Shown: positions 44,756-53,974 of the stretch, one piece after another
How positions within the stretch are numbered: position 1 is the first letter of the stretch
Layout of the letters: every line of letters begins with the position of its first letter
Origin: an uncultured Poribacteria bacterium
GTDB lineage: Bacteria > Poribacteria > WGA-4E > WGA-3G
DNA length: 64,000 nucleotides
Assembly: GCA_951828385.1 (NCBI GenBank)
Contig: OX639973.1
Coordinates: 434,001-498,000 of the forward strand
Direction of reading: 5' to 3'
The notes under the pieces: model-generated
Seen by the model: only the letters and a program-made list of their open reading frames with translations
Told to the model about the DNA's origin: nothing
Databases searched by the model: none
Translations under genes and position numbers: made by a program

Positions 44756-45853
44756 TTACGTCCAACCGAAAGCAGTGCGTATGTATTGATGAAATGTTTG
44801 CTGGAGGCGATACCACGTATCCTTTCCCCAGATTTCTAAAGACAGGCTTGGATGCCCCGTTTCTTCTTTCAATTCGGCTTGGATAAGCTGCTGTGCTTTT
44901 CGCGAAGCCCCACACAACACGATGGCACGTGCTTCAATACCACCAAGTTGCCGCATTCGTAAAATAGCCTCCATCCCTTTTTGCTTCACCCGGGCGTGTT
45001 CATAGGCAAGGGTACACGAAACGACAACGGTTTGGTAGCCGAGGACTGCAACCACGTCGAGTTCAAACGGTTTCCCGCTTGTATCTGGGGCATCAGCTCG
45101 CCGGACATATACTTTATGGAAAAGTCTATAGTTGCTTCGATCCAAGCACTGTCGAGAAATGTTTGTTAAGGCACCCTGAAAGGCAGCATACGCGCCATAC
45201 TCAAGCAGTTCGGGACTCGTGAAATATCCGTTACGGAGTGCTACCCTCCCCTGAGTCACCTGTTCAGCACTGAGGGTTCCAGGAGCAGGACAATTTCTCG
45301 TTTGATTGTTACCCAATTCATCCCAGTATTCATAAGGAAATGGACCGAGTTCAAAACCGTTGAGTTCAGCAATCCGCTGCAGACAAGGCTCGACTCCCTT
45401 GCGCGTATCTGAGACTAAGGCATTTCCGTTCTGATCTATGAGGGTCGCGCCTGCGTCGGCACGTGGATCCAGATAGGAGGTTTCTACGTCGATATTTCTC
45501 GATAAAAGGGACATTTTAAATATTTCTGCCGCCGCGACGGTTTCAACGCACATCACCTTTGTACCACCGGTATAATGTACGTGAATGTGAGTGGTATTAT
45601 CGGGTAAATTGTCCTTGAGATTCCGTGTTATGTCGTTGCGTACAGTAGATGGATTTCCCGACACTGTTTCGACTGTATCAACAGCGGATACGTCGCGACT
45701 GTATTTCAGCAGTCGGTCCCGTTCGGGTTTTGTTTCTTTCGTATGCACGAGTCGTACATGAATAGGGTGTCGCAGGTTATCTTTCAAATAATGGAGTGCC
45801 ACCCAGACCGGTAATGGATTGGTGCCAACTGTTAGCATGAGGAGCGTTCCCAT
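44756..45853 (-). CDS. Card1/Can2-like CARF protein with altered nuclease motif
   Basis: This 365-residue protein has an N-terminal CARF domain (MLTVGTNPLPVWVAL; ligand loop HYTGGTKVMCVET at about 94-106) and a C-terminal PD-(D/E)xK-like domain of the DUF1887 type. Family members are cyclic-oligoadenylate-activated DNA/RNA nickases with an ExD...(E/S)xK site. Here Glu264 and Asp266 (FELDVVAV) are in place, but the usual Lys is replaced: the strand reads VVVSCTLAYE. The nuclease may be dead, use another Lys, or act only as a cyclic-oligoadenylate sink. GGAGG lies 11 nt upstream of the ATG. Confidence 0.78.
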   Translation of the reverse strand: MGTLLMLTVGTNPLPVWVALHYLKDNLRHPIHVRLVHTKETKPERDRLLKYSRDVSAVDTVETVSGNPSTVRNDITRNLKDNLPDNTTHIHVHYTGGTKVMCVETVAAAEIFKMSLLSRNIDVETSYLDPRADAGATLIDQNGNALVSDTRKGVEPCLQRIAELNGFELGPFPYEYWDELGNNQTRNCPAPGTLSAEQVTQGRVALRNGYFTSPELLEYGAYAAFQGALTNISRQCLDRSNYRLFHKVYVRRADAPDTSGKPFELDVVAVLGYQTVVVSCTLAYEHARVKQKGMEAILRMRQLGGIEARAIVLCGASRKAQQLIQAELKEETGHPSLSLEIWGKDTWYRLQQTFHQYIRTAFGWT

Positions 45854-45874
45854 GAGGGCAGTTTCCTCCGTTTT

Positions 45875-45985
45875 CTACAAATTTTGCCGGCCGCCGAAAA
45901 TGTTGTGCTTGTGTTGTAGTATTTTCAGCGGTTCTTGGATCGTATAGGTGGAGCAGTAGCGTACGAATCGGAAGTTTTGAAGCAT
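45875..45985 (-). pseudogene. Remnant of a second cas6 (5' end only)
   Basis: ATG 45985 opens a 36-codon frame reading MLQNFRFVRYCSTYTIQEPL, which lines up with the start of the intact Cas6 (MLKNFQFARYRFTYTAQEPL). Similarity continues weakly and then stops. It sits upstream of the Card1-like gene, so an older cas6 copy was present or the 5' end was duplicated. Confidence 0.75.
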
Positions 45986-46147
45986 AGATGGAGTTTGAAA
46001 GTCTTTATTCCACGCTCATGTCAAAAAAAAATAAGTGCGATTATTTTTCCGAAAGCAGGCACCACGTGGGGTCTAAATCTTCATTAGCACATAGTCTTTA
46101 CATGAGCGGAAAGTCTTTATTTCACAGACTCTACTAAAATCTTGCCA

Positions 46148-47152
46148 TTAGTTTACGCAAGGCAACAAACTTGTAGCGACGTATTCCGCTTGTGCAGGTG
46201 TCGTTGCCGTTGTGAAAACTTTAAGCGTTAGTCCTTTACTTGTGTTACGGATAAAAAAAGTAATCGAATGATCGTCATTAACGCGGTGTTGTTGGTTGAT
46301 TTGAGAGTTCCAGTCTGTAGTTGCAATTCGATTGACGAAAGGACTGTAACACATCCGAGCAGCAATTGTTCGCAGTCTCTCTTGATCTGTGCTCTTGATG
46401 CTGTGGGAAGGCATACTAATTTTCTTTTCGCTAGGCGGAGTCGTTGATGCTTCTGGTGCTGTTTCAACCTCGCTCAAAATTGTCAATAGATCTTTGCCTG
46501 TTTGTGTAGGTTTTCCATCTGCGTCTATTAATTCATTTTCACGAAGTAAATCGGCGACATTTGCTTGATCCTTAGCGGCCTCACCTTGTAAAACGCTTGT
46601 AATTTGGCTCATATATGGAAAGAGACCAACTACGGGAATCGAAACAAGTTCCAGGCGGACATCTGGATGAAGTGCCTCGCGCCGTGCTTCAGGTGAATTC
46701 TTTAGTTCCTCATAATCGAGTCTTTTCCCCTCAATCTCTTCAGGAACAAGGACATGGTACAATCCCTTGGTGCCAAAAAGTTGTGCAACAATTGCCATCG
46801 CAGCGGACATTGTTTTTCGCCCCCCTGCTATGCTGACGTATACATTATCACCGCGTTTGCGATATGTGTTCAGAAATGTTGTCGCCAATTTGATGAACTC
46901 AAGGTTGTCTTGTGGTGTCGAAATGTCCTCACTTATAATTGAAGCGGGAATTAGTTCAATTTCCCCGTGGTAGGTATCAATAAAGTCAGTATATAGAAGA
47001 GGTACGTATGTGTCAATAATTCTTTCGTTTGAAGTAGAGAGAAGGACTACGGTGTTGATTTGAATCCCAATGTTTCCAAGCGCATCAATGGTTTCTGTGA
47101 CAACAGCTGGTGATAATCCCAATGATGATAGGAGCACGTTCTTTTTCGGCAT
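46148..47152 (-). CDS. CARF-domain protein, possible ring nuclease or regulator
   Basis: This 334-residue protein begins with a CARF/Rossmann domain (NVLLSSLGLSPAVVTETIDA) with the nucleotide-loop motif VSIAGGRKTMSAAMAIV at about 106-122, as in the NE0113-type CRISPR proteins (some relatives degrade cyclic oligoadenylate). Residues of about 190-230 look like a winged helix (VADLLRENELIDADGKPTQT). The C-terminal 100 residues are unrecognised. No HEPN motif is seen. It may degrade the second messenger, or regulate transcription in response to it. AAGGA lies upstream of the ATG. Confidence 0.72.
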   Translation of the reverse strand: MPKKNVLLSSLGLSPAVVTETIDALGNIGIQINTVVLLSTSNERIIDTYVPLLYTDFIDTYHGEIELIPASIISEDISTPQDNLEFIKLATTFLNTYRKRGDNVYVSIAGGRKTMSAAMAIVAQLFGTKGLYHVLVPEEIEGKRLDYEELKNSPEARREALHPDVRLELVSIPVVGLFPYMSQITSVLQGEAAKDQANVADLLRENELIDADGKPTQTGKDLLTILSEVETAPEASTTPPSEKKISMPSHSIKSTDQERLRTIAARMCYSPFVNRIATTDWNSQINQQHRVNDDHSITFFIRNTSKGLTLKVFTTATTPAQAEYVATSLLPCVN

Positions 47153-47249
47153 TTCTATGTTTCCTTTTTCAATTCTCGCTCGCGAGTCTCAGTAATCACA
47201 GCACATAACTACACGTTTACCTACAAACACGTGATGAACTAAAGCCCTG

Positions 47250-48368
47250 CTAAATCGTCGGTTTTAATCGTGTTTGCTTGTGAAACTCCTTCTCCTTTTC
47301 ACCCTCAAACCAATCATACCTTGGATAATGGATTGGTGTTCTGGGGTCGTCGGTAGAATAAATCAACATTGCACGTAGTTCTTGCATCGTTTGATCAGTT
47401 CGGCGGCGGAACGATGCAGTGCGCTTATCAAGTTCTGTAGCGAGTGCCCCGCTTTCTAGTGCTGCTGGAGTACTGCCGCCTCGGTAACGTGCTGCCGCAG
47501 CCGTCCGCAGCTCCATCTTTGTTATGCACATTTGAACAGAACCAGCCCCATGGGGTTTAGCCCCTCCGATTTTGTGGTGTAGCGGCCCCTCAAATGTAAA
47601 GGGCGGTTCGCCCTGATCCGTGCCAAGTGCTGCTGGACTTAGGGTGACAGAAACATTTTCCTCAAGCACCATGCAGTAGAGCAGCAAATTCAGTTCATTT
47701 TTGCGTAGATTCGTAAAGTCCACTGTAAATTGAAAGCATGTACCAGATGGAGCAGGTCTAACACGATTCGTTTGGGTGATACCAGAATGTGGAGGAACGA
47801 GCTCTTGGATCTCTGGATGATGGTGGTAAAATTTGCGTTTGTTCCTCTGTGTTGGATAAAAAGCACCGTGACTCGGCTTGGGCTGTCCAACAGCGACTTG
47901 ATACTGTTGCCACTGATTCGGGGGACTAACTTGCGTGGATATCTCCCCATCGCTAAAGTGAATCAAGCCGGCGACAACATCCCCGCCGTTCAAGTAACCA
48001 AATGTTCTCGAAACGATGTCAAAACGCGCAACGTCGCTTATATCGCGTCGTGCCTTTTCTAATTGATGTGGGTCATCAACCTGCGGGCCTGGGAATGGAA
48101 CGGTAGCATTCCCAACAACTTCAGCCAACGAACGTACCACGCCTTTGAGCGAAGTGGATGGGATGTAAGGTTTCTGGTTACCTTTATAGCGCACAAATTC
48201 ACCGTGACCATCACCAATAATCAATGGTGTCAGTGCTTCAAGTTCACACCAGATGCGACCCGAAACGCCGTTTAGCGTGTGATGATAGTTCGGTACGTCG
48301 TGTTCAATAGGTTGATCGCTAACAGTCACCCAACGATAAGGGTTCCAAAAATTTTCACCTTGAGGCAT
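47250..48368 (-). CDS. RAMP-superfamily protein (TIGR03986-like, Cas7 group)
   Basis: This 372-residue protein has RAMP signatures: the N-terminal ALTPLIIGDG strand, the glycine loop IPSTSLKGVVRSLAEVV, and the C-terminal GGAKPHGAGSVQM loop. The extended N-terminus (NFWNPYRWVTV) and size match the TIGR03986 group of type III systems. It is probably a backbone subunit of the effector complex. Its start overlaps the stop of the Csx19-like gene, so translation is coupled. Confidence 0.8.
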   Translation of the reverse strand: MPQGENFWNPYRWVTVSDQPIEHDVPNYHHTLNGVSGRIWCELEALTPLIIGDGHGEFVRYKGNQKPYIPSTSLKGVVRSLAEVVGNATVPFPGPQVDDPHQLEKARRDISDVARFDIVSRTFGYLNGGDVVAGLIHFSDGEISTQVSPPNQWQQYQVAVGQPKPSHGAFYPTQRNKRKFYHHHPEIQELVPPHSGITQTNRVRPAPSGTCFQFTVDFTNLRKNELNLLLYCMVLEENVSVTLSPAALGTDQGEPPFTFEGPLHHKIGGAKPHGAGSVQMCITKMELRTAAAARYRGGSTPAALESGALATELDKRTASFRRRTDQTMQELRAMLIYSTDDPRTPIHYPRYDWFEGEKEKEFHKQTRLKPTI

Positions 48369-49006
48369 TATTCTTCCTCCTCAGACGGTTCAAGATCACA
48401 CAAGCGCGAAAAATGGATCGCGCCGGTGTCGTCTCGCCACTGCTCCACAAGGACTTTCACTCTACTCGGATTTCCAGGAATCGGATACCGGAAACGATGT
48501 GGGATGCGTAGTTCAATCCATTCTTTCGGTGTTCTCTCAGTTTGTTGTCCCCACAAGAAAAAACGATCCTCGTGTAGTTGTAGATCGTTCAAGCTGTTCG
48601 AATGGTCCTCTAATGCTGTGCCCACCCAATCGGTGTTTCCGAGAAAGACAACACGATAGCACGCTTCACCGAGGGCAGGAATCGTACGCCAACGGAGTTC
48701 GCCTGCAGGATCAAACAATCGTCCGGCGGTGGATCGCGTCAAACAGTCGTAGGCAGGTTCTTTTTCTTCAACCGACTTCTGGGCTATTCCGCACCAATGT
48801 AAGGCGTTGACGCGAGGTTCTTCATTGTTTATAGATTTCTCTGGTACAACGAGCTCTGATGTCCAATCCCACCAATCAAAAGTCCAGCCGTCGGGTGCTT
48901 CCAGCCACACATAGCCAGGCCGCTTGACATTATTAGGTTGGAGATTTGCAATCAGTTCTATGAACTGATCTTGTGTTAAATCTGCAGTTTTCAAGAAGGC
49001 CGTCAT
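48368..49006 (-). CDS. csx19: Csx19-like type III-D protein
   Basis: This 212-residue protein contains AGRLFDPAGELRWRTIPALG, followed by YRVVFLG, which resembles the Csx19/TIGR03984 family found in type III-D loci. It has no catalytic motif. In III-D complexes Csx19 is a structural subunit. It overlaps both neighbours by a few bases (ATGA type), so it is part of a tightly coupled operon. Family assignment is from remembered motif character. Confidence 0.65.
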   Translation of the reverse strand: MTAFLKTADLTQDQFIELIANLQPNNVKRPGYVWLEAPDGWTFDWWDWTSELVVPEKSINNEEPRVNALHWCGIAQKSVEEKEPAYDCLTRSTAGRLFDPAGELRWRTIPALGEACYRVVFLGNTDWVGTALEDHSNSLNDLQLHEDRFFLWGQQTERTPKEWIELRIPHRFRYPIPGNPSRVKVLVEQWRDDTGAIHFSRLCDLEPSEEEE

Positions 49007-49959
49007 GATGCTCCCTCCTGCTCAGCAAGATTTTCAGGTAATCTGGGTGCATAGTTTGAACACGCTAAAAAATTCTCAAAGGCTGGAATTAACACTTGTA
49101 GCTGATTGGACCAATCATCGCTCAAATCGTACTGTTGCCGCAATCCGCGTCCTTGAGGCTTAGGTAAATTAATAGGATTTTTGGGGGACCAATCGTGTAA
49201 CTGATAGGCAGACTGCTCTTCAGGCGTAACTAATTGGTGTAAACCTTCTAACTGATGTACTGCACGCACATAGGTTAGCATATACGAAGGAACGGTAATA
49301 CGGACACGCCCCAGTCCTCTGCTCCGCCCCGAACCAATAGTAATGATTGCATCTTCCATATCCATCAACAGCAAGTTAAGGGCAGCCAATTGCCAGAGCT
49401 CAAAATTCGTCAATCGTAACTCGGCTTCAAATTTGCCACCCACCAGTACCTGCAGGTCAAACAGAACCCCTGGCACTGTTCCGCCTGTAAACCGGTTAAT
49501 TCCGACACCGTCGCGAGATTCAAGCGTGGGGTTTTCAGAGGGATAGGCATCCCCAATACTGAAACGACCACCAAACTTTAGCGATCCGAACATCCGGCAC
49601 ACCGCACACGAATTGGCGTAGAGCGATGATGTTGTGTTTCCGCTCGCAACATACCCACAACCGTAGGAGTGCTCTTCCGATGGCACAGGGATTGGGATGC
49701 TTCCTCTTTTCTTGTCATCATAGTAAGGCACACATACACGACCTGGATGCAAAGTGCGGGCGATGCGCTCCAGATGACCGCGCAGCGCGCCTTTGAGAGA
49801 ACTCCCAGGGAAATAATAGACTCGCTTGCCATCTTTAAAGGTTGACACCGGCACCATATCCGCGCCATCTATCGTGGCGTAACCACTTTTAATTAGCACC
49901 GGATCCACAGGTTCAAGGGTGATCTTTACATCCGCCTGGCAAAGCCATTTACGTAACAT
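49003..49959 (-). CDS. RAMP-superfamily protein (Csm3/Cas7-like)
   Basis: This 318-residue RAMP has the glycine loop YFPGSSLKGALRGHLERI, a Cys motif CAVCRMFGSLKFGG common to Csm3-like proteins, and IGSGRSRGLGRVRI as the C-terminal glycine-rich loop. Asp31 or Asp34 (IDGADMV) lies where Csm3 proteins carry the catalytic Asp that cuts target RNA. It is probably a Cas7 backbone subunit. It starts 2 nt after the preceding RAMP gene. Confidence 0.83.
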   Translation of the reverse strand: MLRKWLCQADVKITLEPVDPVLIKSGYATIDGADMVPVSTFKDGKRVYYFPGSSLKGALRGHLERIARTLHPGRVCVPYYDDKKRGSIPIPVPSEEHSYGCGYVASGNTTSSLYANSCAVCRMFGSLKFGGRFSIGDAYPSENPTLESRDGVGINRFTGGTVPGVLFDLQVLVGGKFEAELRLTNFELWQLAALNLLLMDMEDAIITIGSGRSRGLGRVRITVPSYMLTYVRAVHQLEGLHQLVTPEEQSAYQLHDWSPKNPINLPKPQGRGLRQQYDLSDDWSNQLQVLIPAFENFLACSNYAPRLPENLAEQEGAS

Positions 49960-49961
49960 GG

Positions 49962-50822
49962 TTAGTCCTCCTCAGTTTTGCCCACAGGATTTGGGTTTTG
50001 CTGACTGTTAGCAGTAGACTGCAGTTGCTGCTCGATCCGATCCCTAAAGTAGGTTTCCCAATCTCCCAAAGAGTTCAGACGCTCCTCTGTCTTTTTTCCT
50101 GTAAGGAACTTCAACTGTTGGACCGGGTCGGTCATATCAACGCCAGAAAGTTTGATTTCCTCAAGATGGAAACGTCCAAGACCACGGCTCGTAAAGCCGC
50201 CAATGCTACTACCAGCATGCCATTCAAACAACGCAGCACCGAGAAGGGCACGGTCTGCATCGGTCAGGTTTTCCAAATCAATACAGAGTTGAAACCGGCT
50301 GCTCGGCGGAACAACTTCATAGTCGTATTTGAGGCCATCCACAGCAGTTCGGCTATCCCGGTCGATCACTACGCCATCGCGTACCTGTACAACGGATGCC
50401 CGGTCGTTAAGCGTTCCATCACTTACCCACAATCGTCCAGCCTTCACCGGAGAACCAAAAAGTTTACACACATCGCAAGTATGATCGTCAATCCATTGAA
50501 GGCGATTATTCAACCCTTTTTGGAATGTGCTTTGATAGCTTGCCCGAACCTTGCTGTAGTATTTAATGTCGCTCGTGCAATCGATGCCGCTCGCCGCTTG
50601 ATTCAACAAACAAGCACTCAGCCCAAGGGCATGCGACAGCGTTTCGCAGGTGCTTCGCAATTTCCCCTTCAGAGAGGAACCGGGGAGAATGGGTTCCCCA
50701 GTTGTAGTGAGCATCACTCCTAAATCGCTCATGGTTTCGCCCTCTTTACCAGATCCGACACGCCATGCCGTATCAAAGACCAAGGATGCCGTGAGGCGAA
50801 CTTTTTCGTTTAACTGAAACAT
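49962..50822 (-). CDS. Csm3-like Cas7 RAMP protein
   Basis: This 286-residue protein is the closest here to a canonical Csm3. It has RVGSGKEGETMSDLGVM with Asp33 in the loop that holds the catalytic Asp of Csm3/Cmr4, then LPGSSLKGKLRSTCETL, CDVCKLFGSPVKAGRL, VRDGVVIDRDSRTA, and the C-terminal GSSIGGFTSRGLGRFHL. It should form the crRNA-binding filament and cut bound target RNA at regular spacing. The gap to the previous gene is 63 nt. Confidence 0.87.
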   Translation of the reverse strand: MFQLNEKVRLTASLVFDTAWRVGSGKEGETMSDLGVMLTTTGEPILPGSSLKGKLRSTCETLSHALGLSACLLNQAASGIDCTSDIKYYSKVRASYQSTFQKGLNNRLQWIDDHTCDVCKLFGSPVKAGRLWVSDGTLNDRASVVQVRDGVVIDRDSRTAVDGLKYDYEVVPPSSRFQLCIDLENLTDADRALLGAALFEWHAGSSIGGFTSRGLGRFHLEEIKLSGVDMTDPVQQLKFLTGKKTEERLNSLGDWETYFRDRIEQQLQSTANSQQNPNPVGKTEED

Positions 50823-50885
50823 GTCATCATTACTCCTATTACAGATCAGACTGCCTTGAAGGGTTCAGTCTACGTTTCAAAAAGA

Positions 50886-51491
50886 TTATTCAACGAGATT
50901 CGCCTGTTGAAAGGCAGTCTGCATTGCACCTCCATCTTGGCTATTGCTTTGGTCCTGTTGTGCCAGTTCATCCGCTTCGTTTGCACTTTCACTTGCTAAC
51001 TGTTCCATTTCCGCTTTCGCGATACAGTACAGACAATGCGTGCAAAAACGCTCGAAAAACGCTGGAATATGCTCATTATCCCACTGTTCAAACCATTCGT
51101 CTCGACGCTCTCTGATTTCCCTTCGTTCTCTACGCGACATATCGGATATATTCTGCAGGTTTGCTGGAATACGGGAGTCGCGTTCTTGGATCACAGACCA
51201 ATTGAAAGTTGTCCCGTTGCAAAGATTGACTACCAGCGTCCAGAACTCAATTTCAGACTCTAGTCTCTGCTGTGCATTTTTGGATGCCGTCTCACATTTA
51301 CGTTCAGCACGCTTGCGCTGATGGTCAGCAAAGACTTTGACTTTTTCGGGTTCTTGCCTTGCAATTTGGCGGAGTCCATAAATCTGTGCCGCCTTTATAG
51401 GAAATTCGTCGGCTCCATCTAACAGTTGATGCAGCTGTTTAACCGCCTGTTGACAGTAGACAGTATCAGATAACAAATCAACGAGTGTCAT
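50886..51491 (-). CDS. Unrecognised helical protein in the III-D operon
   Basis: ATG 51491 overlaps the previous stop (ATGA) and has GGAGG 7 nt upstream; it gives 201 residues. The protein is helical and highly charged (KRAERKCETASKNAQQRLES, RRERREIRERRDEWFEQWD) with a short FCTHCLYCIAK motif near residue 155. I do not recognise a family. Its place among complex subunits suggests an accessory or small subunit, but no function can be read from sequence. Confidence 0.65.
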   Translation of the reverse strand: MTLVDLLSDTVYCQQAVKQLHQLLDGADEFPIKAAQIYGLRQIARQEPEKVKVFADHQRKRAERKCETASKNAQQRLESEIEFWTLVVNLCNGTTFNWSVIQERDSRIPANLQNISDMSRRERREIRERRDEWFEQWDNEHIPAFFERFCTHCLYCIAKAEMEQLASESANEADELAQQDQSNSQDGGAMQTAFQQANLVE

Positions 51492-51946
51492 GCGTTGTCC
51501 TCCATTTGATCGCGCGCAACCCGGTAGAGATATTGACCGACCACGGTCCGCACCCATCCCCGGGCAAGGCGTAAACGCAAAGTCATCTGTTTCATCCCCG
51601 CTTCAGATAACTCGCTTTGCTCGCCAGAATCATCAGGGACAAATTTTTGACTTGTGTCACGCAGCTCCTTTAATCCGTTCAAGACATTGTCTCCCAAATT
51701 CCTCCACTGCGGTTTATCCTTGTCCTCTTTGCCCATCTGATTCTTCACAAAATCTTCAATATCAGCAAACCGCGTGGCAGAACAGGTAATTTGCTGAAGA
51801 TTGCGGATCTGTGTGTTGATTCTGTTATTCGTTTTGTCGTAACCGAACACTTCAAAAAAACAATCACCGAGTTCGGAAAATGTATCGCGTTTATTATCAA
51901 TATAGCAATCGACTTTTTGAATCAACTCGTTGTCCAAAACGTTCAC
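51488..51946 (-). CDS. Unrecognised small protein, possible small (Cas11-type) subunit
   Basis: This 152-residue, mostly helical protein (MNVLDNELIQKVDCYIDNKR at the start, MTLRLRLARGWVRTVVGQYL near the end) overlaps csx10 by 4 nt at its start and the next gene at its end. Its length and helical character are like those of small subunits of type III complexes (Csm2/Cmr5), but sequence similarity is not evident. The assignment is from position only. Confidence 0.55.
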   Translation of the reverse strand: MNVLDNELIQKVDCYIDNKRDTFSELGDCFFEVFGYDKTNNRINTQIRNLQQITCSATRFADIEDFVKNQMGKEDKDKPQWRNLGDNVLNGLKELRDTSQKFVPDDSGEQSELSEAGMKQMTLRLRLARGWVRTVVGQYLYRVARDQMEDNA

Positions 51947-53193
51947 GGTTTCACCTCCTGTTGTTTACAATACCGACGATGAAAGTCATCTGACACAATT
52001 ACTGTCCCAAAACCTTCATTGCGCCGCACCCCTACGCCTTCTTCAGATAAAGTTTTGAGTTGCTGGATGAGTGCTGCGCGTTCCTCAGGTGCGCCCTTAA
52101 AACAGTAAATATAGGCTGACCCGCGTGCTACCATCCACTCGTCTTGCCGCGGTAAGCCGTGCGCTGCATTCCAACCGCGCAGCCGCTCATGTTTGGTGAC
52201 TGCTGTTATCCAACGCATCCTACCTCCTGTCAACAGTTGATGAGTGGGGCGGGCTGTCATCGGAAATGCTTCATCAACTGAAGGCATCGCAGGTAACCAC
52301 GGAATCATATCAGCAGGATCGATGGTGTAGCGCAGAAAACGGTCCATCAGCACAGCACCGGTCGGAAACGAAAGACTAAAGTAGAAATCATCGGGAGTGA
52401 TTTCGGGAACAGAAAGCGGAGATGAGTTAAGAAATGTAATCAATTCGCTGCTCCACTGTTCCCAATTTCCTTCATCTGCTGAATTCTCTGCATCTATAGG
52501 TTCTCCTAACTGTAAACAGACATCTCCGTAGCCTCGCGTGCGGTGGTGTCCGATTGAGATACGGGAATCTTCAGCTTTCAAGAGAATTTCCAGCTTTGTG
52601 AATGCTTTATCGTCCGCCATGAGCCAACCTGACAAATCTTTTTTTTCGCACGAGGGCAACAGTGCCTCAAGGGTGTATAATATAGACTCGGCAGCAGTGT
52701 TGGTATGACGGTCAATACCGACATGTGCTGCAACGTGGTGTTTGTCGTTGGTATTCTCAGATAAGCATCCGTTGTTTTCATGCCAAAAGCCGTGATGTCC
52801 CTTTAAATCCGCTCTACATTCAGATCTCCCACATTGCCGCCATGTAGTTTCGGCATTTTCTGGTAAGTTGCCCTCCGTATGATGTTGCGCGATCCGGTAC
52901 CACAGTTGGTCCACCAAGGCATGCTTTATACCTTCGCGTTTACAAGCAGCAGCTGTCAAAGGAAATATTTCCGGACCGGGATCCAACGGACCGAAACGAC
53001 AAGCCCCTTCATCCAAAAACAGATGTTTGAAAGTATCGTCTACTTTTCCATGCTGCTGCAAATAGACAGATGCCAGAGCACCGCGAACCGATGTACCAGC
53101 CAGGGACCGTACGCTTCCAGAACGTTCGGATTGCCTATCGCGTTTGATGGCCACCGGTGCAAGTAATTTTGCTGTTATAGGAACTTTTTTCAT
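51943..53193 (-). CDS. csx10: Csx10 (Cas5-like RAMP of type III-D)
   Basis: This 416-residue protein opens with a RAMP strand (ITAKLLAPVAIKRDRQSERS) and GTSVRGALASVYL, has a zinc-like cluster (WRQCGRSECRADLKGHHG), then HVGIDRHTNTAAESILYTLE, SIGHHRTRGYGDVCLQL, and the C-terminal loop GVRRNEGFGTVIV. This set matches Csx10, the Cas5 equivalent that caps the crRNA 5' tag in subtype III-D. It overlaps both neighbouring genes by 4 nt. Confidence 0.82.
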   Translation of the reverse strand: MKKVPITAKLLAPVAIKRDRQSERSGSVRSLAGTSVRGALASVYLQQHGKVDDTFKHLFLDEGACRFGPLDPGPEIFPLTAAACKREGIKHALVDQLWYRIAQHHTEGNLPENAETTWRQCGRSECRADLKGHHGFWHENNGCLSENTNDKHHVAAHVGIDRHTNTAAESILYTLEALLPSCEKKDLSGWLMADDKAFTKLEILLKAEDSRISIGHHRTRGYGDVCLQLGEPIDAENSADEGNWEQWSSELITFLNSSPLSVPEITPDDFYFSLSFPTGAVLMDRFLRYTIDPADMIPWLPAMPSVDEAFPMTARPTHQLLTGGRMRWITAVTKHERLRGWNAAHGLPRQDEWMVARGSAYIYCFKGAPEERAALIQQLKTLSEEGVGVRRNEGFGTVIVSDDFHRRYCKQQEVKP

Positions 53194-53960
53194 GATGTTT
53201 GTCCCTCACGTAAATCATCAATCCACCCTATCAAATCTTCACCTTTGAATTCGATGATGGCTTCTTGGAAATTTTGAAGGGCATTATCCAATGAGATATG
53301 GCAGCCGTTCCAAAGCAATGACTCTTCTCTGATTTTAATATTGCATCGCCCCAAGCCAACACTTTTGTCACCACCTAAGCAATCAAGGAGTGGTAGGGTA
53401 AGCAACAAAAGTGCATACTCATACGGAAATCCACCATCATATTGAGTCAGAGCCCCAGCAGGATGCCGCCCGCGGATTGTTCCTCGTAGGTTAATTTCCG
53501 CTTCTACGAGTTCAGTCGTAAATAGATGCTGCTCCATGACAGTTCCCGTGACGCGATCCATAGCGGTTCGTGTCTGGACAGATGTCGTTTTTTCTCCATC
53601 AGACGAGACAGGCATTGCATTCGTCACAAATAGGCATTCTCCTTGGTAACGACTGCCAAACAACCGATCAACGATGAGTTTTGAGTTCGCCAAGGGGGTA
53701 AAATGAGCTAATAGATTCTGTTCATCATCCTTTGTGGCAGCATGTGGGTTAATTGCTTCAAGATCCAGGGCAAGAGCCAATCGCTCGCATTGGTAACGCA
53801 GTACTCCTTTGAGCTGCGAACCCGGAACAAAAGGGTCCCGATTAACGCCCTCCATGCGTCGCAGCAACCGATCCGAAACTGCAGACTGATAACCGCTGCC
53901 GACGTGCCAACGTCCTTTCCAAACAATCTCGTAGCACAAATCCAGACGTTGAGGTCCCAT
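53190..53960 (-). CDS. RAMP-superfamily protein (Csm3/Cas7-like)
   Basis: This 256-residue protein reads WKGRWHVGSGYQSAVSDRLL near the N-terminus, with Asp30 at the place of the Csm3 catalytic Asp. It continues with VPGSQLKGVLRYQCERL, VQTRTAMDRVTGTVMEQHLF, and DKSVGLGRCNIKI as the glycine-rich loop. It is probably a second catalytic Cas7 subunit. It lies between cas10 and csx10; the gap to cas10 is 14 nt. Confidence 0.83.
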   Translation of the reverse strand: MGPQRLDLCYEIVWKGRWHVGSGYQSAVSDRLLRRMEGVNRDPFVPGSQLKGVLRYQCERLALALDLEAINPHAATKDDEQNLLAHFTPLANSKLIVDRLFGSRYQGECLFVTNAMPVSSDGEKTTSVQTRTAMDRVTGTVMEQHLFTTELVEAEINLRGTIRGRHPAGALTQYDGGFPYEYALLLLTLPLLDCLGGDKSVGLGRCNIKIREESLLWNGCHISLDNALQNFQEAIIEFKGEDLIGWIDDLREGQTS

Positions 53961-53974
53961 ATATCAACTCCTTT

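Noticed and set aside
45990-46147. A possible terminator or promoter between the CARF gene and the cas6 relic
   Set aside because: Short inverted words (CTCATGT and ACATGAG) are present but too weak and distant to support a defined element.
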